From Erinaceus europaeus (lineage: Eukaryota; Chordata; Mammalia; Eulipotyphla; Erinaceidae), in NCBI RefSeq assembly GCF_950295315.1, contig NC_080168.1, positions 3,666,574 through 3,730,573 on the forward strand: a stretch of 64,000 nucleotides of DNA. Reading direction: 5' to 3'. Shown piece after piece: positions 42,173-54,077 of this stretch. The translations under genes were made by a program, and so were the position numbers. How positions within the stretch are numbered: the first letter of the stretch is position 1; each line of letters begins with the position of its first letter. Under the pieces are notes generated by a model that had not been told where the DNA came from, did no database searches, and saw only the letters and a list, made by a program, of their open reading frames with translations.

Positions 42173-42984
42173 ATAGAGGTGACGTTTTTATTAATTTGAT
42201 AAAGAGAGAAGAAGTTAATAGTTGTGATACGTTAACCTGATAAACTGAGTTTCAGTGATCTTAATATAAATAACTAGCTATATAATCTCTAGAAAAATAC
42301 GAAATTATGGAAACATGATTGTTGCCTAATAAAACCATTTATGTTTACCATTGAAAAAAAGGTCAGGCAGCAAATACCTTCCTATATCTAACTTAGCTTT
42401 TGAAAATATAACCTCAGGTGACTGAATTTGTGTGTAATGAAAACTAAAAGTTCCAACACAATCAACTCCTTTGTGGCCCCTCATAGGACCTTGTCTCCTG
42501 TGTGGATCAACAACAGTAGAGAATGTTCCATCCTCCGAAGGAAGGCTGGACAACATACTCCTATCTACCACCTGAGAAAGACGGGTCATGAAATCGGGGC
42601 AGCTTGGAACGTTCCTACTCATGACCACAGAATGTGAGCTCAGATCTACAGGGAGGCAGAGGTCACATAGGCTCCTAAGCTGAATGTGGGCCCCAGATCA
42701 TATCAAATTCATAGGGTTTACAGTCAACAATATTTATATACCTTTCCCATATTTGGGAGCTACTCTCTTCTCTGAGCCAGCTTTCTGGTCCTTTTTCCAG
42801 CCGTAACATCATCTTCCCAGACAATAACTAGGATCCACCTGCATATCAGATGTCAGGCTGAGGAAAAAAAGGAAAAAAAAAAAGCTAGTATAGTCATGGG
42901 CTCTTTTGAATATAACTAAAATAGGACTACTAATTATCTACGAAATAGAGATCCCTGCCATGGGCATCAATGACTTACGTATGG
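42173..42984. other. Unique stretch, no gene recognised
   Basis: Frames at 42326-42628 (-) and 42428-42637 (+) overlap and carry no motif. Confidence 0.5.
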
Positions 42985-43000
42985 TAATAATATAATTCAG

Positions 43001-43236
43001 GGGAGTGGGGTGGTAGCACAGCAGATTAAGCGCATGTGGTGCGAAGTGCAAGGACCGGTTTAAGGATCCTGGTTAGAGCCCCCGGCTCCCCACCTGCAGG
43101 GGAGTCGCTTCACAGGCGGTGAAGCAGGTCTGTAGGTGTCTGTTTTTCTCTCCCCGTCTCTGTCTTCCCCTCCTTTCTCCATTTCTCTCTGTTCTATCCA
43201 ACAACAATAATAACTGTAACAACAATAACAAATTTA
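43001..43236 (+). mobile_element. tRNA-derived SINE, family A, with target duplication
   Basis: Sense copy with perfect 16-bp duplication TAATAATATAATTCAG (42985-43000 and 43237-43252). Short tail (AACAACAATAACAAAT). Confidence 0.95.
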
Positions 43237-43255
43237 TAATAATATAATTCAGGTG

Positions 43256-43770
43256 GACCTACCAATGTAGCAGACATATATGGAGATACAGCCAAAGGAA
43301 TCAAACACACCCATCCAAGAGATCTATATACACCCATGATCACAGTGGCACACTTTGGAATACTCCAAATTTAGAAGCCTAGTAGTTGTCCAACAAAAGA
43401 TGAGTGGTTGAGAAAGCTATTGCTCAGTTACTAGAAATGCTAAAATTTCCTCCTTCACCTCACCATGGATAGAGTTTCAAGGAAACATGCTAAGTGAGGT
43501 AAGCAAAAAAGAGTAGAGTAAACAATGCATGGTCTCACTCATAGACAGGACTTAAGAAACAAAGACAGGAAACAAAGCAAGATCTGGACTGGTTTGGTGT
43601 GTTTCACTAAAGCAAAGGACTCTGGGGAAGGAGGGGAGGAGAGAAGCCGAGGAGGACTTTGTGGCCCTGGTATATGAGAGGGATTTGCAGATACATATCT
43701 TGGGGAAATGAGAAATTGTACCCAAGGTCAGCAAGTGTACTGAAAAACATTATTTCCCCCCCCAAAATGA
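43256..43770 (+). mobile_element. L1 3' end (ORF2 C-terminus plus 3' UTR)
   Basis: Sense L1: CCCATCCAAGAGATCTATATAC, GATCACAGTGGCACACTTTGG, CACCATGGATAGAGTTTCAAGG, and an end (AACATTATTTCCCCCCCCAA) shared with copies at 12150 and 52650. Confidence 0.85.
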
Positions 43771-43784
43771 CACACAGAAAAAAA

Positions 43785-44141
43785 GGGGGAAGTTGGGCTG
43801 AAGTGCAGAGGGTTAAGCACATGTGGAGGGAAGCACAAGGACCGGCATAAGGATCCTGGTTTGAGCCCCCGGCTCCCCACCTGCAGGGAAGTCGTTTCAC
43901 AGGTGGTGAAGCAGGTCTGCAGGTGTCTGTCTTTCTCTCCCCCTCTCTGTCTTCCCCTCCTCTCTCCATTTCTCTCTGTCCTATCCAACAACAGCAACAG
44001 CAACAACAACAATAACCACAACAATGATAAAAAAAACAACAACAAGGGCAACAAAAGGGGAAAAAATGGTCTCGCAGTGGATTCGTGGTGCAGGCACTGA
44101 GCCCTGGCAATAACCCTGGAAGCAAAAGAAAGAAAAAAAAA
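43785..44141 (+). mobile_element. Family-A SINE with 3' module
   Basis: Sense copy; body plus AACAA-rich segment, then the module (about 44073-44125: CAGTGGATTCGTGGTGCAGGC..CAATAACCCTGGAAGC) and an A-rich tail. It shows the module lies between the AACAA-rich region and the terminal poly(A). Confidence 0.92.
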
Positions 44142-44225
44142 AGGTAACTCTTGGCTCCACTTACAATTAAAGTTTAGAGGATTTATACGTACTTATATAT
44201 CTATATATCAAAATTAAATAGATAA

Positions 44226-44257
<32 letters not shown>

Positions 44258-46410
44258 TTTTTTTTTAACTTAAAACAATGTCATTAGGAGTCTTGACACA
44301 AGATGATCCCCCACTAATTTCAAGTCCAAAGTTCATTATAGCTTACTTGTTGGCCATAGGAACAAAGTTATGAAACCAATCACCTCTCTCTCTCTCTCTC
44401 TCTTTCCACTGACATATTCTTTGCAGTAGGAAGAAAGTAAATGAAAAGTTAGCAATTATTCAACTAGTCAATGTGAAAGGCTAAAGGTCTTAATATCTAC
44501 AGAACAAACCAGCTCAGAAGACAGTTGTCTGATAATATGACTAGCTTAAAAAAATGTGCACCTCTAATAAAAAATATATCCTACCAGGGCATATGGTACT
44601 GTATCACTGCTCTGTCTTTGCCCCCTCACAAAATCCTCAGGGGGCAATTTCTTCTCACTATTTTCCTATGAAATTCTTGGCACTTGGATTTAATTTTCAC
44701 ATAAACTATAAATAACATTATGATACTCAAAGCTCAAAGGATTTGCTCACTTGGCTAAGATGGTTGCATATGTATATGGCAAAAATAAAAAGACTTTCTG
44801 CTTTCTGACCTTTGGGTGAACAGTAGAACTTAAGATGCTGTTGTTACGACATGGTATGAAGAAAGAATGATTTAAATGTAAATCTTTTCTCTCTAAAACC
44901 ATAAATGGCTATGCCTTGAAGGTATGAGAAACTGCAAGCTTTAATGTAGAGCGTATATATAAAATAGAATAAAACATTTAGTGCAGTGCCAAATCTGCTT
45001 TTCTGGACTGCAGTTCACTCATAAAATACTTAAGAGTCTATAGTATTTTATTTATATCTAAAACGAGCTGTTCTTTAACCATTTCCTATCTTGTATCAAA
45101 TTTCTAGACTTTGAAGTCCCCTGGGATCACAGTCCACCTTTCCTCTCTTCCCTTGCAAGCTCTGGGTGTGTCCTTCAGAATACAGAGTTGAATTGTCATC
45201 CTAAGGGCAGATCCATCCTTTGGAAATTCTCCATCCTGACTCTCTGCCCCCCTCCCCAGGACCCACATAAATAGCCAGGAAAAAAGGAGGCAGGGCCTCA
45301 GGGCTCACGGTCACTTCTCCACTTTCACATTCCTTGACCTGTCCCATGGTTTTGAAAAAGAAGACATAAAATCTTTCAGTTGGACCCAGCCATCGGTAGG
45401 ACTGGCCTTATGACAGGTTTGTCTAGGAGCCACAGATTGGACACAGTTAGAGCTGAGTCCCTGCCCAGATTCAGCTCACCATTTTCCATATGGCTTTGTT
45501 AGTTCTGATGGAACCTCTTCTAAACCCAAATGTGTGCTCCCTCATAGGTTATGCTGCTGTTCCCTCGAGTTCTCACCCCTTGCTGGTTTACCCAGCCCCT
45601 ACTACCAGTTCCCCAGATTTTTATGTCTGTAATACCTCCTGCAGAAAAGGCAGACATCTTTGTCTCCTTATCACCCAAAGAAACAAAGCCTTGTGCTGCC
45701 ACGAGAGGGGCATTTTCTTCCTTTGAGGTCATGTTATCTGTGAGTAATCTGAATTAGAAACACTTATTTTTTTTCTCTCTTTGCAGAACTGCCGCATAAA
45801 AATACCCTGACATTTGTTCACTGAACAAGCAAATGTTCATATTTCACCTACCTCTAGATGTTTTATTGTTTTCTTTAAGCTGTCATACAATCTTAAATAA
45901 GTATAAACTTCAAGAACATTTTCTGTTTTGTTTGTTTGTTTGTATTTTTTTTTTTCCCTGCTTGGAATTCTCTTAGACTTTACATCTTATTCTAGCTTCT
46001 GCTTTCTCTCAGGTTAGGGATCACTGCCTTTTGTAAACTTGACTGCATTTTGTAAACGTAATGCTTTCAGTGTTTTCCTGGTTAGGCCTATTGGTCTCAA
46101 GCTGTGTATAATGGGATTATATATACATTCTCTCTCAGCTGGATATATGTCCATGAGAACAGAGGATCTTCTTTGAGTTGTTTACAGCATCAAGACAACA
46201 CTTGAGATATCTAAGAGATGATGCTGTTGCTGTCAGGTGAAAGATGAAAAATCAATCAGCGTTGTTCAAGGATGGTTATAGATTTGTTTTCTTGACTCTT
46301 GGTTTCTTCCTATGGTCAGTGTATGTTGAACCACTATTTATCAACTTCCTCTGAGATGCTTTGCTATCAAATCACACATATATAGAACATTTTCTCCCTT
46401 GGGATGGTCT
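44142..46410. other. Long repeat-poor stretch, no gene recognised
   Basis: Contains (CA)(TA)n at about 44225-44258 and (CT)n at about 44383-44406. CATAAATAGCC at about 45266 resembles a TATA element by chance-level criteria. Frames at 45490-45757 overlap on both strands without motifs. Confidence 0.45.
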
Positions 46411-46411
46411 C

Positions 46412-46640
46412 AAAAAAAAAAAAAAAAAAAGGATCCTGGTTCAAGCCCCCGGCTCCCCACCTGCAGGGGAATTACTTCAAAGACATTGAAGCAGGTCTGC
46501 AGGTGTCTGTCTTTCTCTGCCCCTCTCTGTCTTCCCTCCCTCCATTTTTATTTGTCCTATCCAACAACAACAACAAAAAAAATGACTACAACAATAAAAC
46601 AACAAGGGCAACAAAAAGGGAATAAATAAATAGAAAAAAA
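46412..46640 (+). mobile_element. 5'-truncated family-A SINE preceded by poly(A)
   Basis: 19 A residues (46412-46430) join directly to GGATCCTGGTTCAAGCCCCC, so the SINE starts just upstream of its B box and lacks the tRNA 5' half. The rest (hairpin domain with a diverged loop, tail) is intact. Confidence 0.85.
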
Positions 46641-46789
46641 TCTTCAGTGCATTTTCTATTAGGCCATCAATTGGAAAACAATAGGCTATAGAGAATATCA
46701 CTATTAAGTTTGAAATACTGAATCGCTTGTGTGTAAGTTGTTGCTTATAGGAAACTGGTACTGGAAATTTTTAGAGGTAAAGAAAATTA

Positions 46790-47215
46790 CTGTGCTAGTT
46801 TGAAGAGACATATGCACCCCCATGTTCATAACTACATTACACAAAATAGCCAAAATATGGAAGTTATCTAAATGTCCATCTGCAGAAAACTGGATAAAGA
46901 TTTTATGGGATGTATACTCAATGGAGTACTACACAAAATAAAAAAAAAATGATATTATAGCCTAAGGGACAAAATGGATGGAACTGGAGGTGATTATGTT
47001 AGGGAAGCAAAGAAGTGAAAGAAAAAAGCCAGATGGTTTCATTCATGTGTAGAATGTAGAGAATTGGAATACCTGAACTTGGGGTTGGGGGGAGAACTAT
47101 TGTGGTTATCAGTGGGGTAGGAAACATAACTTTGGTGGCAGGAGTGGTGTGGATCTATATTGCAATTATCTTACAATCTTATAAATCGCTATTAAATCAA
47201 TTCTAGTAAATAATT
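46790..47215 (+). mobile_element. L1 3' end
   Basis: Sense: GCACCCCCATGTTCATAAC, TGGAAGTTATCTAAATGTCC, CTCAATGGAGTACTACAC, GGTGGCAGGAGTGGTGTGG, CAATCTTATAAATCGCTATT. This is ORF2 C-terminal region and 3' UTR, degraded. Confidence 0.85.
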
Positions 47216-47261
47216 TAAAAAGGAAATAGTTACTCTCAAATAGTTAAAAAAAATATCTCTC

Positions 47262-47265
<4 letters not shown>

Positions 47266-47302
<37 letters not shown>

Positions 47303-47318
47303 TGTGGTGTGGTGTGTG
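47266..47318. repeat. (GT)n / GTGGT microsatellite
   Basis: About 18 GT units then GTGGT repeats. Confidence 0.95.
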
Positions 47319-47545
47319 CCGGAGAGAGAGGTAAAATTTTGCAAAACTATACCAGAGTTCTCCATAAAATGGTTGTACCTTTTTATGTAAGTTTAAAATA
47401 AAATCAGAATGAAAAGTAACAACACATTGCTGTATATATGAAAAAAGAAACAGCTGACATTTTAAAAATAGGAGAAAGACTATGTGATTACACAAAGGAA
47501 AATAAAGAAGACATTAAAAATGTTTACAAGAATGTATTAAGAGAA
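47319..47545. other. Short AT-rich stretch
   Basis: Nothing recognised. Confidence 0.5.
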
Positions 47546-47785
47546 TAGGGAGAAGACATCTTACCCTGCATGGGGGTGTGGATTTGGGTTCAAGTTTGGG
47601 GCTGACACATGGGCTTGCCTGCAGGAGAGACAGCAGTGTGAGTAAGTGTGTGTCCTTCTCTGTCTGTCTTTCTTTACCTCTCTGTCTAGCTCTGTTTCTC
47701 AGCTACTAGAGGAAAGAAAACAACCGGTAGCCCGTAGCAGCTCAGTGATGAAGCCTAAGTGAGAGAAAACGAAAATGTCTTAAGG
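47546..47785 (+). mobile_element. tRNA-derived SINE-like repeat, diverged
   Basis: GTTCAAGTTTGGGGCTGAC B-box-like segment, CTTGCCTGCAGGAGAGACAG, CT-rich segment and a GGTAGCCCGTAGCAGCTCAG segment. Family uncertain. Confidence 0.45.
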
Positions 47786-47921
47786 TAAAGGAAGAGTCTT
47801 ATAAAAAGTGGTGTCTGGGTGGCAGTGATGCAGTAGAATGAAGGAGTTTCAAGTGTGAGTCCCCCAAGGTCAAAGCCTATTATATGACACAGACATGCTC
47901 TGGTTTGCTCCTTCACATTTT

Positions 47922-48134
47922 TTAGATATTTTATGTATTTGTTTATTCATTTATTATTGGATAGAGACAGAGAGAAAGTAAGAGAGGAGGGGGAGGGAGA
48001 AAGAGAGAGAGAAGAGAGAACTGTAGCCCTAATTCATCACTCATGATGTTTCTCCCCTTCAGACTTGAACCTAGTTCCTTGATCACTGTAATGTGTGCGC
48101 TAGATCTAACCAAGTAGATCTCTGCCTGCCCCAC
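47922..48134 (-). mobile_element. tRNA-derived SINE, family B, diverged
   Basis: Antisense: TTTATTATTGGATAGAGACAG, purine-rich segment, AATTCATCACTCATGATG domain, head complement near CTAACCAAGTAGATC. Confidence 0.7.
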
Positions 48135-48376
48135 CCACCACACACACTTTCTCACTAATAAAAAAATACCTTAAAAACAAACAAACAAAAAATATCATTA
48201 GAACTAAAGGTAAAAAACAATGGAAGCTATTTGACCTCTCCATTTGTCTCTGCAGAAGAAGAAAATAAAATCACATTGCTTCTCAACTGAGGAATCACGT
48301 AACCATACAGCCAGAAAGAAGGCTCAATGTATATTTAGGTAGCAGAGGGCACGAAGATTCTCTCCCCTGTGGCTCT

Positions 48377-48438
48377 ACTATATCTGGTCTCAGAAGGTGA
48401 GCAGATAGGACCTGGTTACTACCTGGATGGAAGAAGGT
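48377..48438 (+). pseudogene. 5S rRNA pseudogene, diverged fragment
   Basis: Plus strand. CTACTATATCTGGTCTCAGAAGG and CCTGGTTACTACCTGGATGG follow the middle and 3' half of 5S rRNA (internal promoter region through GGATGG) with many substitutions. Both ends are lost. It is separate from the copy at 6125-6214 and in the opposite orientation. Confidence 0.65.
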
Positions 48439-49579
48439 ACCTATTCAGTTCTCTCCTATTGTCATTTCCTGAAAAGATATAATCTTTTGCAAATAATTCA
48501 TCAGATCTCTCTCACCAAACCAGATCTAGAGATCAAAATGGTTTGGGGCAAAGCAGAAAAAACCAGCAGCTTTAGTAATCAGGACAGTGATGAGAATGGA
48601 ATTCACTATTATTATTAGTTATATTGCCACTAGGGTTATTGCTGGGGATCCGTGCTTTTTTTTTTTTTTTTTTTTTTTTCTAGTGCCTGATTCCTGGTCT
48701 CCTGCAGAGCACAACAGACAGTCCATAAACCCGCTATAAATATTAGCTAACAAAAAAGATGTGCTTCCTTCTCCCTCAAGGGAGTGTACATCTAAGAACA
48801 AATAAACTTTCATGTTCCCAGGAAACAAAACAGTAAGGACAGAATAATCACACTGAGTCTGAGATGTCCTATTAGTGTTGATTCATTCTTTGAACTTTAT
48901 TCTAGGTGGGCCCAGAGGTTCCCAGTGTCAGCCTGGTGAGCCAAGCTCATAGCCTGGTCAGTTGAGTGCTACATTAGCCTGTCATGCAACCAGTAGAGGT
49001 CTGCATGGGGTTACACACAGCACACAGGCAGGAAACCCCAGACACAGGTAAGAACATCTGAATTATGAGAAAGTCGTGCCATTTGCCCTGCAAGACCTTG
49101 ATGCCTATGAGCTTCACTGGGCTCTTGAGTTAGGTGTCCAGTTTCACAGATGATCATACTTGAGACCAGAGAAACCACTGACTGGACCAAAAGAGCTAGT
49201 AACAAATGATGTGACTAGTGACTAGTGCCACAGACCCAAACGTCAACTCACTCAGTCCAAACTCTTCAATCTTGGCTAATTTTGTCTCTCTCAGGAATAG
49301 GAGTCAGTCTTGGGAATAGGTTCCATCAACTCAGTGGAAAAGGCTCAGAGGTCTCAGAGCAGTTATGGGTAAGCATAGATAACAGAGTGTTTCCAGAGGG
49401 TAACTCCTCTTGGATAAATGTTGTATATTCCAAATGGAGAAAGAAACAAGAATGGAAATAACCGTTTCAATAAAAACTAATATAGCTTTTAAGAATGGTG
49501 AGCTCACCTTTGCAAAGTAGTCAACGTGCAATGGTCCTATTCTCACCGTGTGGAGATCAAGTCAAGTACTCTTGTCTTT
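48439..49579. other. Mostly unique stretch
   Basis: A short antisense SINE-module fragment (CTAGGGTTATTGCTGGGGATCC plus poly(T)) lies at about 48628-48681. No gene recognised. Confidence 0.5.
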
Positions 49580-50060
49580 TCCTTTTTTTTTTTTTTTTTT
49601 TTTCTTATGCCTACTGTCCTTACTGAGCTCTTTGATAGTTAGTGCTGAAGAACCAGATCTTGAAGTTATCTTCCTTCCTTAAAGTCTGCAAATGAGGCCA
49701 GGTGGTGAGACCTTGGGTAGAACAAACATTACCATGTTGAGTCCAAGCTCTGGTCACCATATGCAGGAGAGGAGTTGCATCAATAGGGAAGAGCTTCAGG
49801 TGTTTCACTTCCCTGTTTTTTGTGTTTTTTTTTTCTCTCCAAATCTCTCTCCCTCTCTCTTTCTCACTGTTTCTCACCCTCGATGAAAAAAATGGCTAGG
49901 AATGAGGTGGCGGTACACTGTCTCTCTCCCTCTCTAACTCTCCCTCCCTCTCTTGAGTTCTCTCTTTCCTATCCAATAAAATGAAAGTGAAAGAAAGAAA
50001 GAAAAAAAGAAAGAAAGGAAGAACGAAAGAGAGAGAGAAAGAGAGAGAGAAAGGTGAGGG
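49580..50060. repeat. Poly(T), CT-rich and (GAAA)n patches with SINE remnants
   Basis: Poly(T) at about 49583-49603; CT-rich at about 49837-49878. A SINE-like remnant (AATGGCTAGGAATGAGGTGG, CTTTCCTATCCAATAAAATG) lies at about 49890-49983, followed by (GAAA)n to about 50054. Confidence 0.6.
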
Positions 50061-50077
50061 AAGAAACCTGATAGGTT

Positions 50078-50340
50078 TCTTTTTTTTTTTCTTTATTGTT
50101 GTAGTTATTGTTGTTGTTGTTAATTGATGTCATTGCTGTTGGATAGGACAGAGAGAAATGGAGAGAGGAGGGGAAGACAGAGAGGGGGAGAGAAAGACAG
50201 ACACCTGCAGACCTGCTTCACTGCCTGAGAAGCGACTCCCCTGCAGGTGGGGAGCCGGGGGCTCGAACCGGGATCCTTACGCAGGTCCTTGAACTTTGCA
50301 CCATGTGTGTTTAACCCGCTGTGCTACTGCCCGACTCCCA
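50078..50340 (-). mobile_element. tRNA-derived SINE, family A
   Basis: Antisense full-length, close to consensus (TGCTGTTGGATAGGACAGAG; CCGCTGTGCTACTGCCCGACTCCC). Confidence 0.95.
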
Positions 50341-50353
50341 GCCCTGATAGGTT

Positions 50354-50356
<3 letters not shown>

Positions 50357-50399
<43 letters not shown>

Positions 50400-50632
50400 A
50401 ATAATAATATGATTTGAGCCCCTGACTCCCCACCTGCAGGGGATTTACTTCACAGGCGGTGAAACAGGTCTGCAGGTGTCTGTCTTTCTCTCCCCCTCTC
50501 TGTCTTCCCCTCCTCTCTCCATTTCTCTGTCCTATCCAACAACAACAACAACAATAACTACAACAATAAAACAACAAGGGCAGTAAAAGGGAATAAATAA
50601 ATAAAATATTTAAAAATAATAATAATAGCAGT
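50357..50632 (+). mobile_element. 5'-truncated family-A SINE preceded by (TAA)n
   Basis: About 50 bp of ATA/TAA repeat (50358-50409) joins to GATTTGAGCCCCTGACTCC, so the copy begins at its B box, like the copy at 46412. Hairpin domain and AACAA-rich tail are present. Confidence 0.85.
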
Positions 50633-50635
50633 TAG

Positions 50636-50941
50636 TATTATTACAACCAGGATTGTCACTGGGTCTTAGTACCAGCACACCAAACTCGCTGCTGCAAGTA
50701 GTTGTTTGTTTTTTTTTTTTAACCTTTCTCTTCTTAGTTTTCCTTTCTGTTTTATTTGACATTACAGAGAGACACTGAAGGACAGAGGGGCATATAGAGA
50801 GGGAGAGAGGAAGAGAGACACCTACAGATCTTCTTCATCACTTCACTGCTGGAAAAGTGTCCCCACCTGCAGATGGGGAGCAGGGGCTGCAGCTTGTGTG
50901 TAGTCATGTGTGCTTAGACCGGTGCACCACCATCCAGCCTC
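50636..50941 (-). mobile_element. tRNA-derived SINE with 3' module, old
   Basis: Antisense; ACCAGGATTGTCACTGGGTC module, TTATTTGACATTACAGAGAG, diverged hairpin domain, head complement CGGTGCACCACCATCCAGCC. Confidence 0.75.
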
Positions 50942-51879
50942 CACCCTAATAGGTGCTCTGAGTAGGTCATCTATCTAAACCTAATGCTGTGTGCTTTTTT
51001 CCTTGGCTTTCTCTGCCACTGGGATTTGTGCTATCAGAAAGCAAGATCTTTGTGGCATGATCTTTGTAACTTCAGTGGCCTTGATTATGGCTAGCCATCA
51101 TAGTTTTAAGCATATGTTAAATGAATAAATAAACTGACACTTGTCCTCTCTCTCTCTGTCATCCCTTTCTTTGTCTGTCTGTCTGTCTCTCTCTTGCCAC
51201 CAGTTATCACTGTGGTATAGTGTCTACATAGTGCCACCATTTCTGATGGCCCTTTCTTTCTTCCCTCCTTAGTCCTGTATTCCTTCCTCCTCCAGTTCTC
51301 AGGCTGACCAAGCAAATTAGCATCTGACATTAGTAGAAGGAAAGAACACATCTAATTACATACATGCGGAGATTCTACAGAGATGTGAGTTTTAAAAGCA
51401 ACGATGCAAAATAATATATATATATGTACATATATATCAGTGTGTGTATGTATGTGTGTACAAATATAGTTCTCAGTTAATGAGTGGGATAAAGCCTGGG
51501 GAGAGAGGAAGGTGACTCAGATGATGAGGAGAGGCTGACTTTTATGACAGAGACCAGATGGTCTGCAATTAGATGTTTAAATAGAGATGGGTTTTCCTGA
51601 TAGAATATTTATTTGTAGCAAAAGCCCTAATTTTGGGTAATGCTGCTGATTTTCTCTCTTCCTGGTAGTGAAGGGAATGGATAAAGTTTCTTGTGAATTT
51701 TCAACACTTCTGTGGACCCCAGATCACAACAATATACCTGCCAAATGCACATGGCTTGGGAGAGAGAAAGGTGAGGTTTCTAGGCAGGGTAATGGGATAT
51801 AGTTGAAGTTAGCACAAACAGTGTAGGTGACCAGGTGAGAAGGCCTTCAAAAAGTTTTGGGGCTCAGGGAACAGCAGCA
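50942..51879. other. Mostly unique stretch
   Basis: A short antisense SINE-module remnant (CCACCAGTTATCACTGTGG) lies at about 51196-51256 beside (CT)n/(GTCT)n; TA/TG patches at about 51414-51460. No gene recognised. Confidence 0.5.
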
Positions 51880-52329
51880 GGATAAAGCACAAGTAGAAAT
51901 GCTTTGGGAGTGGATTTCTCTCCTGGGGATATATCTTAAGGAACCAAAACCACCCATCCAAAGGTATATGTGTGCACCTGTGTTCATAGCAGCACAATTT
52001 GTAATAGCCAAAACCCAGAAGCAACCCAAATGTCCAACAGGTGAGTCGGCTGAGAAAGTTGTGATCTATAGAAACAACAGAATACTACTCAGCTATTTAA
52101 AAAAAAAGTTGATTTTACTTTCTTTACCTCATTTTGGATGGAGTTCGAAGCAATCATGGGAAATGAGACCAGCCAGAAAGAGAAGAAGGACTATGGGATA
52201 AGAGCACATGTGAAAACAAAGCAAAACTTGGACTAAGTTTGATGTGTTTCCCCAAAGTTAGGACTGGAGGGGTGCTGTTTTCAGGTCCTGGTTCATGATG
52301 GTGGAAGAGGACGTAGGTGGGAGGGGATT
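51880..52329 (+). mobile_element. L1 3' end, left part
   Basis: Sense L1 ORF2 C-terminal region. The frame in 51857-52201 reads IYLKEPKPPIQ, CAPVFIAAQFVIAKTQKQPKCP before degrading. The 3' UTR is interrupted by a SINE and continues at 52613. Confidence 0.9.
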
Positions 52330-52342
52330 AGAATGTTTTGCA

Positions 52343-52599
52343 AGGAGTGGGGCAGCAGGTTAAGCACATGTGTCGCGAAGCGCAAGGACCGGCATAAGGA
52401 TCCCGGTTCGAACCTCCGGGTCTCTACCTGCAGAGGAGTCGCCTCACAAGTGGTGAAGCAGGTCTGCAGGTGTCTATATATCTCTCCTCCTCTCTGTCTT
52501 CCCCTCCTCTCTCCATTTCTCTCTGTCCTATCCGACAATGAGGACATCAATAACAACGACAATAATAACTATAACAAGGGCAACAAAAGGAATAAATAA
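52343..52599 (+). mobile_element. tRNA-derived SINE, family A, nested in L1, with target duplication
   Basis: Perfect 13-bp duplication AGAATGTTTTGCA (52330-52342 and 52600-52612). The head has a deletion in the A-box region (GGAGTGGGGCAGCAGG); the B box (GGTTCGAACCTCC) is retained. Confidence 0.95.
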
Positions 52600-52612
52600 A
52601 GAATGTTTTGCA

Positions 52613-52700
52613 GAAAATTGAGATTTTATTCGCATATCAACAATTGTATTTACAGTTAAGTATAAACCATTAATTCCCCCAATAAAATGTCTTTTTTAAA
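52613..52700 (+). mobile_element. L1 3' UTR, right part
   Basis: Continuation (GAAAATTGAGATTTTATTCGC..CCATTAATTCCCCCAATAAAATG) of the L1 interrupted at 52329. Confidence 0.9.
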
Positions 52701-53534
52701 AACATTTCTTGAGGGGACTGGTAAACCACTGAAAAGTTGAGAGAAAGCATGTTGCACATCAGATTGTGACTTTTAAGAGAGGACACCAGTGCATCAAGGA
52801 AATAGAATACAATGGCATTGCTGATGTCAAGAGGGGATGATTCCCACAGTCCAGTTTGGGGACTTCCACGGAGGAGGAAGGGGGGATGGATTCCACAAAA
52901 CAGAATAAAACATCATTATTTCCTACCATGTTATTAAAAAACTTGTTCTGATTCAACGTAGGCTGGTCTTAAGTTTACTTTTGCATTGTTGGAAAAAGAT
53001 TTTTTTAAGGTATGTCAAGTAAAATAATACTATGTAAACAAGAACAAAGTCCTCTCCTGGTTTTGTGGAAATAGTAAAGTACTCGTTTACTTATCCGAAA
53101 TGTCCTTGGGTAATTGCAAATGAGTATTATTTATTCATTAAAGCAGATCTGAAAGTGCAGTGATCTTAAAATTATAAAACCACATCTCTCTTCTGAAAGA
53201 ATAAAAAATATCCTAACCTGTCAGGAATTTAGGCTGGACTCTCTCCAGTGTGAGAATTTACTCTACAGCTTTCACTGATTTGTCCATGGCATTAGCTAGC
53301 AGTTTTGGAATTGTGTAATCAGAATCTAAATGAATCTTAATAGCCCCCCCCCCAAATTAATATGTCTGCTACAATGTGAAGAGTTTATTCCCTTCACACC
53401 AGTAGATTCTGGTTCAGTGATGATTAAATTCTGGATTATTTGTAGGAAAAACATTATAAGAACAAAGTCGTCTTTTAGATTTGCCTTATTTTTTGTTGGA
53501 TTTTGTTTATTTTTGTTGGGTCTCTTCCATGGAT
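52701..53534. other. Unique stretch, no gene recognised
   Basis: Nothing recognised. Confidence 0.5.
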
Positions 53535-53700
53535 AGGAGGCCATTCATTTCTCAAATACTGGGCACAGCTACATGCCAGACACTGTGCTATTCATCACCA
53601 AGTCCTGAATGACCAGGACCCAACTCCTGCCTTCAAAGAGATCACCATCTGGTGAGGAATATTGGGATATAAACAAACCACTCTTAAATGATCCAGTAAA
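53535..53700 (+). mobile_element. L2-like LINE fragment (old)
   Basis: ACTGGGCACAGCTACATGCC, CAGACACTGTGCTATTCATC, TCCTGCCTTCAAAGAGATC and ACCATCTGGTGAGG follow the well-known mammalian L2 3' region in order. Strongly eroded. Confidence 0.65.
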
Positions 53701-54017
53701 TCCCATAATGGGAGTTTACTTCAGGGGTTACATACAGAAGAGCAGGAACCCAACTGTCCATAAGGTGACTTTGGAATATTATGATAAAAAAAAAAGGAAA
53801 CTGATTTTTTTTTAAAAAAAAAAAAACTTCTAATAGAAGAAGTAAAGGCACAGAACAGCCCTGAGCATGTCTGAGAAAGTTTGAGTAACTGAGAATGGAC
53901 AGACATGCTGTTTATAGAAAATGCATGGGGGGCAGGGAGCGAGCTGGGCATTTTTGAAAGGTGTCTCATCCAAGGCCAGGTGTCATGCAGGAAACTCTTA
54001 GTGCACCCAACCCCTCA

Positions 54018-54018
<1 letters not shown>

Positions 54019-54077
<59 letters not shown>
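54019..54077. repeat. (CA)n microsatellite
   Basis: About 28 CA units. Confidence 0.97.

Noticed and set aside
45240..45300. TATA-like CATAAATAGCC upstream of a GC-richer patch
   Set aside because: One short match in AT-rich DNA is expected by chance; no downstream exon or initiator is evident.
45765..45800. Polypyrimidine then TTTGCAG, resembling a splice acceptor
   Set aside because: The following frame is short and stops; no matching donor or partner exon was found.
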